This document shows, piece by piece, positions 60,014-64,000 of a stretch of DNA of 64,000 nt. The stretch spans positions 15,503,047-15,567,046 of the forward strand of contig NC_047066.1 in the NCBI RefSeq assembly GCF_902459465.1. The letters run 5' to 3'. The stretch comes from Asterias rubens. Taxonomy: Eukaryota > Echinodermata > Asteroidea > Forcipulatida > Asteriidae. The position numbers and the translations under genes are program-made. The notes beneath the pieces are model-generated. The model searched no databases, was not told the origin of the DNA, and worked only from the letters and a program-made list of their open reading frames with translations. How positions within the stretch are numbered: position 1 is the stretch's first letter; every line of letters starts with the position of its first letter.

Positions 60014-61145
60014 ATATTCCACTCTTGCTTGTGCAATAACAACATGTCATCAAAAAAGCTTCCCTCAAATAAACACATATCTTTCAAACTTTGCTCTCGT
60101 CTTAAGTAAATGTCTGCTTGAGTATATTTTTTTTTTTTACCTCATTCCAGACCAAAACTACTCATTTTAACAAATAACAAATGCTGGTTTATCAAAATAC
60201 ACAATCACTGCACAGTTATTTGCTGTGGTACACATATAAAAAAGAAAAATGAGGAAATGACGAGCAACTGATCCTGGCCATGACACTGCTTACCACAGAA
60301 TTCTGTGCTTACATAGCCCTGTAAAGTAAGTGAGTCTACTGTTTGTATGTGCAGAATTTCACGGTAAGCAAAGCCATGAAATTGGACCCAGATTAGAATG
60401 CTGAGATAACCTCACAGCACCTCATAACTACAGCACCTCAGTAAGTAAAATTTCAAGGGAAGCTTTCTACTATCCTAATCTTCAAACTGTTTAAAGTTTC
60501 ATGTAAACCTGTGGACATTGTGAATTGTGTTAGGAAAAAGAACAAGTAACTAGTAATTTGCCTTTAATAGAAAAATAATTCTTATCCAATTGCAATTTTT
60601 GGGCAAATTCACAGCAAAATTTAAATATTCATATTCGCAAGAGTATTCCGCCACAGTGTGAGAGCAGGCTGAGAGGCACTACATAACTGATAAAGCCTAC
60701 CGCTCGATATAGAATTTTAAAAGTAATTGCTTCAAGGACCTGCTGTTTTCATATCTCCAGTGCAGTTCAAGGTTATCATTAATTTGAGTATACAAAAAAT
60801 ATTCAATATTATATAAAAATATAAAGAACAATATTTGGTTTCTATGAAAAAGTCTTATTGTTCTTTCATTTCTGGTGGTATTTTGAAATGTCTGATAATA
60901 CATAACTATTAGTATTTTAAGGAGCAATAATTAAACTAAAACACAAAAGAGCATGATTCAACTGAAAAAATTGCAGTTTGAGGAAGTGAACTACATGTAG
61001 TATCACTTGTTATTGGTAGTTTTTTATCAAAACAGTTTAAACATTTGATATATTTAGACATCATGTATGCTCTATTGCTTTTGTATTGAAGTGAAGCTTT
61101 CTATTTGCATTGTGTGCAACTTTTGGTTTCGTCATTGATTTGGCT
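60014..61145. other. Intergenic with MITE pieces
   Basis: Contains a small family B-like element at about 60265-60392 (GCCATGACACTGCTTACC and GGTAAGCAAAGCCATGAAAT) and a half copy of family F (60427-60545). The rest is AT-rich with no gene. Confidence 0.45.
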
Positions 61146-61589
61146 TTAAAAACATTGGACACTATTGGTAATTTTCAAAGACAATCTTCTCACTTCGTGT
61201 ATCCCTTACCATCTCTGCTTTCAGATGCTTGATTTCATGACCTCAAAATCTAATTCTGAGGTCTGGAAATAAAATTCAAATATTTTAGTGGAAAATTGCT
61301 TCATTCCCATTGGAGAACTGCTGATAAAATAAAACATTGTAGGAACGACTCAATCTGAAGAAGCGTAGTTTTTGAGAAAGAGGTAGTTCCTATCTAGAAG
61401 TCTTTTATTCCTATCTGAAAGCACACAAACTCGTCCAACAAGTGTGTTTTTTCTTTCATCATTTTCTCGCAACTTCGATGACCAATTGAGCCCAACTTTT
61501 CGCAGGCTTGTTATTTTATGCTTATGATGGGATACACCAAGTGAGAACACTGGTCTTTGACAACTACCAAACGTGTACAGTGCCATTAA
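61146..61589. mobile_element. Chimeric family C / C-prime element
   Basis: The left terminus and first centre (GGACACTATTGGTAATTTTC, GATTTCATGACCTCA) are family C. After about 61300 the sequence is family C-prime (ATCTAGAAGTCTTTTATTC and the end ACGTGTACAGTGCCATTAA). TTAA lies at both outer ends. Confidence 0.65.
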
Positions 61590-61674
61590 ACAACCTGAAA
61601 AAGAGTAAGCTTTAAAATTTAAACTAACAAATTAATTTTGTTGATCCTTACCAATCATATCACGCCTGTAATAT

Positions 61675-63560
61675 TCAGTACGTTATACCCTTTCTTATCT
61701 GCAATTCGACGATGTAGTACAACGCCAGTCCAAAGAGTAGAAGTCCTCCAATCATAATCATCTTGTGTATGACACATACAATGCTGACCGTGGAGATGGC
61801 AAAATAGATGCAGAAACCGACGGCTTGAAAAAGCCGGAAATTGGAGAACGCTGCCTCCTGGTTCTCGGGGAAAATAACCCCTAGAATGGCTGAATAGAAA
61901 AACACAGAGGAACTAGTTATAACCATGTTAATCTTTGGTTTGACCCTTACACATATGTTTGTAAAGGGGAAGGTACACTATTGGTAATTGTCAAAGACCA
62001 GTCTTCTCACTTGGTGTATCTCAACATAATATGCATGAAATAACAAACCTTTGAAAACTTGTGCTAAATTGGTCATCGAAGTTGCGAGAAAATGATGAGA
62101 GAAAAAACACCCTTGTTGGACGAATTTGTGTGCTTTCAGAAAGGACTAAAAGACTTCTGGCTAGAAGTCTTCAGAGGGAGCCGTTTCTCACAATGTTTTA
62201 TACTACCAACAGCTCTCCAATGCTCGTTACCAAGTCAGTTTTGAAGTTAACATTTGTTTTGAGTAATTACCAAACGTGTACCTTCCTTTTAACACTGTAT
62301 ACTCATTACTTTCCCAAGCACTGTGAAAACAAAATCACAGGCATATTACTGGGGTGGGATTCGAATCCACGACCCTTGCAATTCTAGAACAGTGTCATAT
62401 ACCAACTAGCCCACCAAGAATGCTCAATAGATAGAGGCAGTTCGAATCCTATGTTTAAGCTGCGGGTACCGCAATGATTAGATAGATATTATATCAAGGC
62501 GCAGGTGTATGTATACCTGCAAGACAGTTTTATCTGCCAAGCAAAATTAATCTGCTAAGCAAAACCAGTCACATGGCCCCCAAATTCATAAAACTGCTTA
62601 AGCAGAAAACATTACTTGCAGCAATTTCCTGCTAAACAACGAGGAACAACATACCAGTCACTCATGGTCATAAAAAGGTATTTTGGCTGGTAACCTTCTT
62701 CTCTGGTAAGCAAAATGTTCTTGCAATTAGGTACTTTTTGTACTTCAAAGCAGCTCTATGAAACTGGGCCATGGTAATTAAGGAGATAAGTTGTTTCTCA
62801 AAATACTAGACATTTTCAACAGCTGAAGTGCTTCTTACCAAGTCATTTTTACAGTCATGAATGTTTTGAGTAATCACCAAAGGTAATATTGTCAGTAACA
62901 ACACAAACTTCAGGCGTACATTGTCTAGTAAAAACTGCTACCGGCTAGTAAACACCAACTCCCAACTTGCCCTGTGGGCTACTAAAAACTGTGCAACCTA
63001 CATGTTTAAAATGCTCATTATTTCTTCCACTCAGCCAGATATGAATAATACATTTGTTACATGTACATGGGTTAATAGTTTTTTGAGTGTGTAACTCTAT
63101 TTGCCTATTATACACCTTGTGGTTACTACTATTAATGCATCAGAAATACATCTAAAACAATATATGTTTAAAATCAGGGCTACTAAAACTTCCTGAGGGC
63201 AAGTCTAGCCGGACTTTATTAGCACGGTTGGCCACTTAAAAAAAAGCTTCAGAGCAAGGCCTGTTAAGAGTCCACTGCGATTTGATACTTACATGAAATC
63301 TGTGTCTGCCACACGGCATCCCCAAATCCCCACCCCACGGCAATGAGAAAGCGGTCCCACAAAGCATCTCCTGGTTTCCAGACAAATATTATGACAAGGA
63401 TCAGCGACAAATGAGCTAGTCCTCCAGCAGTGAAGATGATGATGCGACCGCAGTACTTCTCAAGACGGCCCAAGGTAAACGAGAAGATAGCGTCACTGAT
63501 GCCAAATACCATCATGATGAAACCTACGTAATGGACACCACTGGTGCACGTGATGAAAGC
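61675..63560 (-). CDS. unc93a: UNC93A-like membrane protein, copy 2, last two exons
   Basis: Exons 63293-63560 and 61675-61889 correspond to exons 2 and 3 of the gene at 51723-54663, with the same phases and the same 268-bp exon 2. The first exon should lie beyond position 64000 on the same strand, so the two genes are head-to-tail tandem duplicates. Exon 2 carries FGISDAIFSFTLGRLEKYCG and WGFGDAVWQTQ; exon 3 carries ILGVIFPENQEAAFSNFRL and two hydrophobic segments. The C tail is shorter and different (LQIRKGITY, stop TGA at 61675-61677) and lacks the acidic tail of copy 1. Part of exon 2 is identical to copy 1, the rest is diverged. Intron 2 (1.4 kb) carries MITEs of families A and C-prime. 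No disabling change is seen in the visible part. Confidence 0.85.
61961..62292. mobile_element. TTAA-type MITE, family C-prime, shortened
   Basis: Ends GTAAAGGGGAAGGTACACTA and CGTGTACCTTCCTTTTAA. The central palindrome AGACTTCTGGCTAGAAGTCT is followed by a deletion of the adjoining arm. In intron 2 of UNC93A-like copy 2. Confidence 0.8.
62350..62416 (-). mobile_element. tRNA-like SINE fragment
   Basis: On the minus strand GGTGGGCTAGTTGGTATATG and GTGGATTCGAATCCCACCCC give A-box-like and strong B-box motifs. Stem pairing is incomplete and no terminator-like T run follows closely, so a live tRNA gene is unlikely. Confidence 0.45.
62575..62770. mobile_element. MITE family A
   Basis: Left CAAATTCATAAAACTGCTTA and right AAGCAGCTCTATGAAACTGG are inverted, about 196 bp apart. 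In intron 2 of UNC93A-like copy 2. Confidence 0.65.
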
Positions 63561-63628
63561 CTGCAGATTCAGGGCAAATAATATTACAAGTAAAATTGTT
63601 ATTTACCAAGAATAACTGTTGATCCCTT

Positions 63629-64000
63629 TGGCTTACCGTGGCCAAGCAGTTAAGTGCAAATGATAAGTTCTGGGCCCAATTTCAAAGAGCTGCTAAGCAC
63701 ACACATTTGCTTACATAGCATGAAATTTCTTGCTTGATAAAAACAATATTATTACCAACCAAATTTCTATTTGTTGCATATATTGCTTGTTACTGGTATT
63801 CAGCAAACAGTTTGCTTATCCTGAAAATCACGTGGAAGTTTGGCTGGTAATCTAAGTTATTTTAATCAAGGAATAAATTTCATTCTAAGCAAACTTTCGT
63901 GCTTAGCAGCTCTATGAAATTAGGCGCTGGTTGCTGAGTCATCAGGGTGAGGGTTCGAATCCAGGTCATGACACTTGTGTCCTTGAGCAAGGACGCTTAA
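63629..64000 (+). mobile_element. tRNA-derived SINE split by a family A MITE
   Basis: The A-box part (ACCGTGGCCAAGCAGTTAAG) is at 63636-63655. The B-box and body (GGGTTCGAATCCAGGTCATG, then TCCTTGAGCAAGGACGCTTA) run from about 63945 to the window end. Between them lies a complete family A MITE. The SINE is the same family as 56877-57272. Confidence 0.7.
63672..63925. mobile_element. MITE family A inserted in a SINE
   Basis: Ends GGGCCCAATTTCAAAGAGCT and AGCTCTATGAAATTAGGC, with arms sharing GCTTAGCA/TGCTAAGC motifs as in 56145-56381. It interrupts the tRNA-like head of the surrounding SINE. Confidence 0.75.

Noticed and set aside
1-64000. CRISPR arrays, operons, prophage or prokaryotic systems
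   Set aside because: Genes are intron-split with eukaryotic splice sites and the repeats are animal-type transposons. No spaced short direct repeats of CRISPR type are present.

Overview
The window looks like genomic DNA from a marine invertebrate deuterostome, most likely an echinoderm and perhaps a sea star. This is inferred from the protein similarities, the compact exons in repeat-rich introns, and the dense short inverted-repeat transposons. I could run no database search. All recognisable host genes lie on the minus strand and are split by introns with GT-AG boundaries whose phases agree.

Left part (1 to 20000): a decayed coding remnant at 1-342, a tandem array of 250-287 bp units at 651-2165, and a dead Tc1/mariner-like transposase at 2753-2995. 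The three-exon gene for the PP1 regulatory subunit PPP1R35 spans 6384-9606. About 10 kb of repeats follows: LINE 3' ends, tRNA-like SINE pieces, long hairpins, a 75-bp minisatellite and a GATT microsatellite.

Middle (20010 to 46996): the 14-exon gene for PHF12 (Pf1), a reader subunit of the SIN3-HDAC corepressor. Two PHD fingers, an MRG15-binding segment and a C-terminal FHA domain can be read, for about 1101 residues in all. Its introns are loaded with TTAA-flanked short transposons, a hAT-like element with a perfect 8-bp target duplication, and other inverted repeats. Intron 9 holds a possible alternative first exon inside a transposon-like element.

Right part (47000 to 64000): the presumed PHF12 promoter with an NRF1-type palindrome. 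Then comes a complete three-exon UNC93A-like transporter-family gene at 51723-54663. The last two exons of a head-to-tail paralogue (61675-63560) follow, and its 5' part lies beyond the window. One stretch of 148 bp is identical between the two copies while the rest of the same exon differs, which suggests gene conversion. A tRNA-derived SINE with a LINE-like ATT tail and more TTAA elements fill the gaps.

The three genes have no evident common pathway. The clearest novel material is the set of non-autonomous transposon families, their nested and chimeric copies, and the possible transposon-derived PHF12 start. I see no CRISPR, operon or prokaryote-like system.
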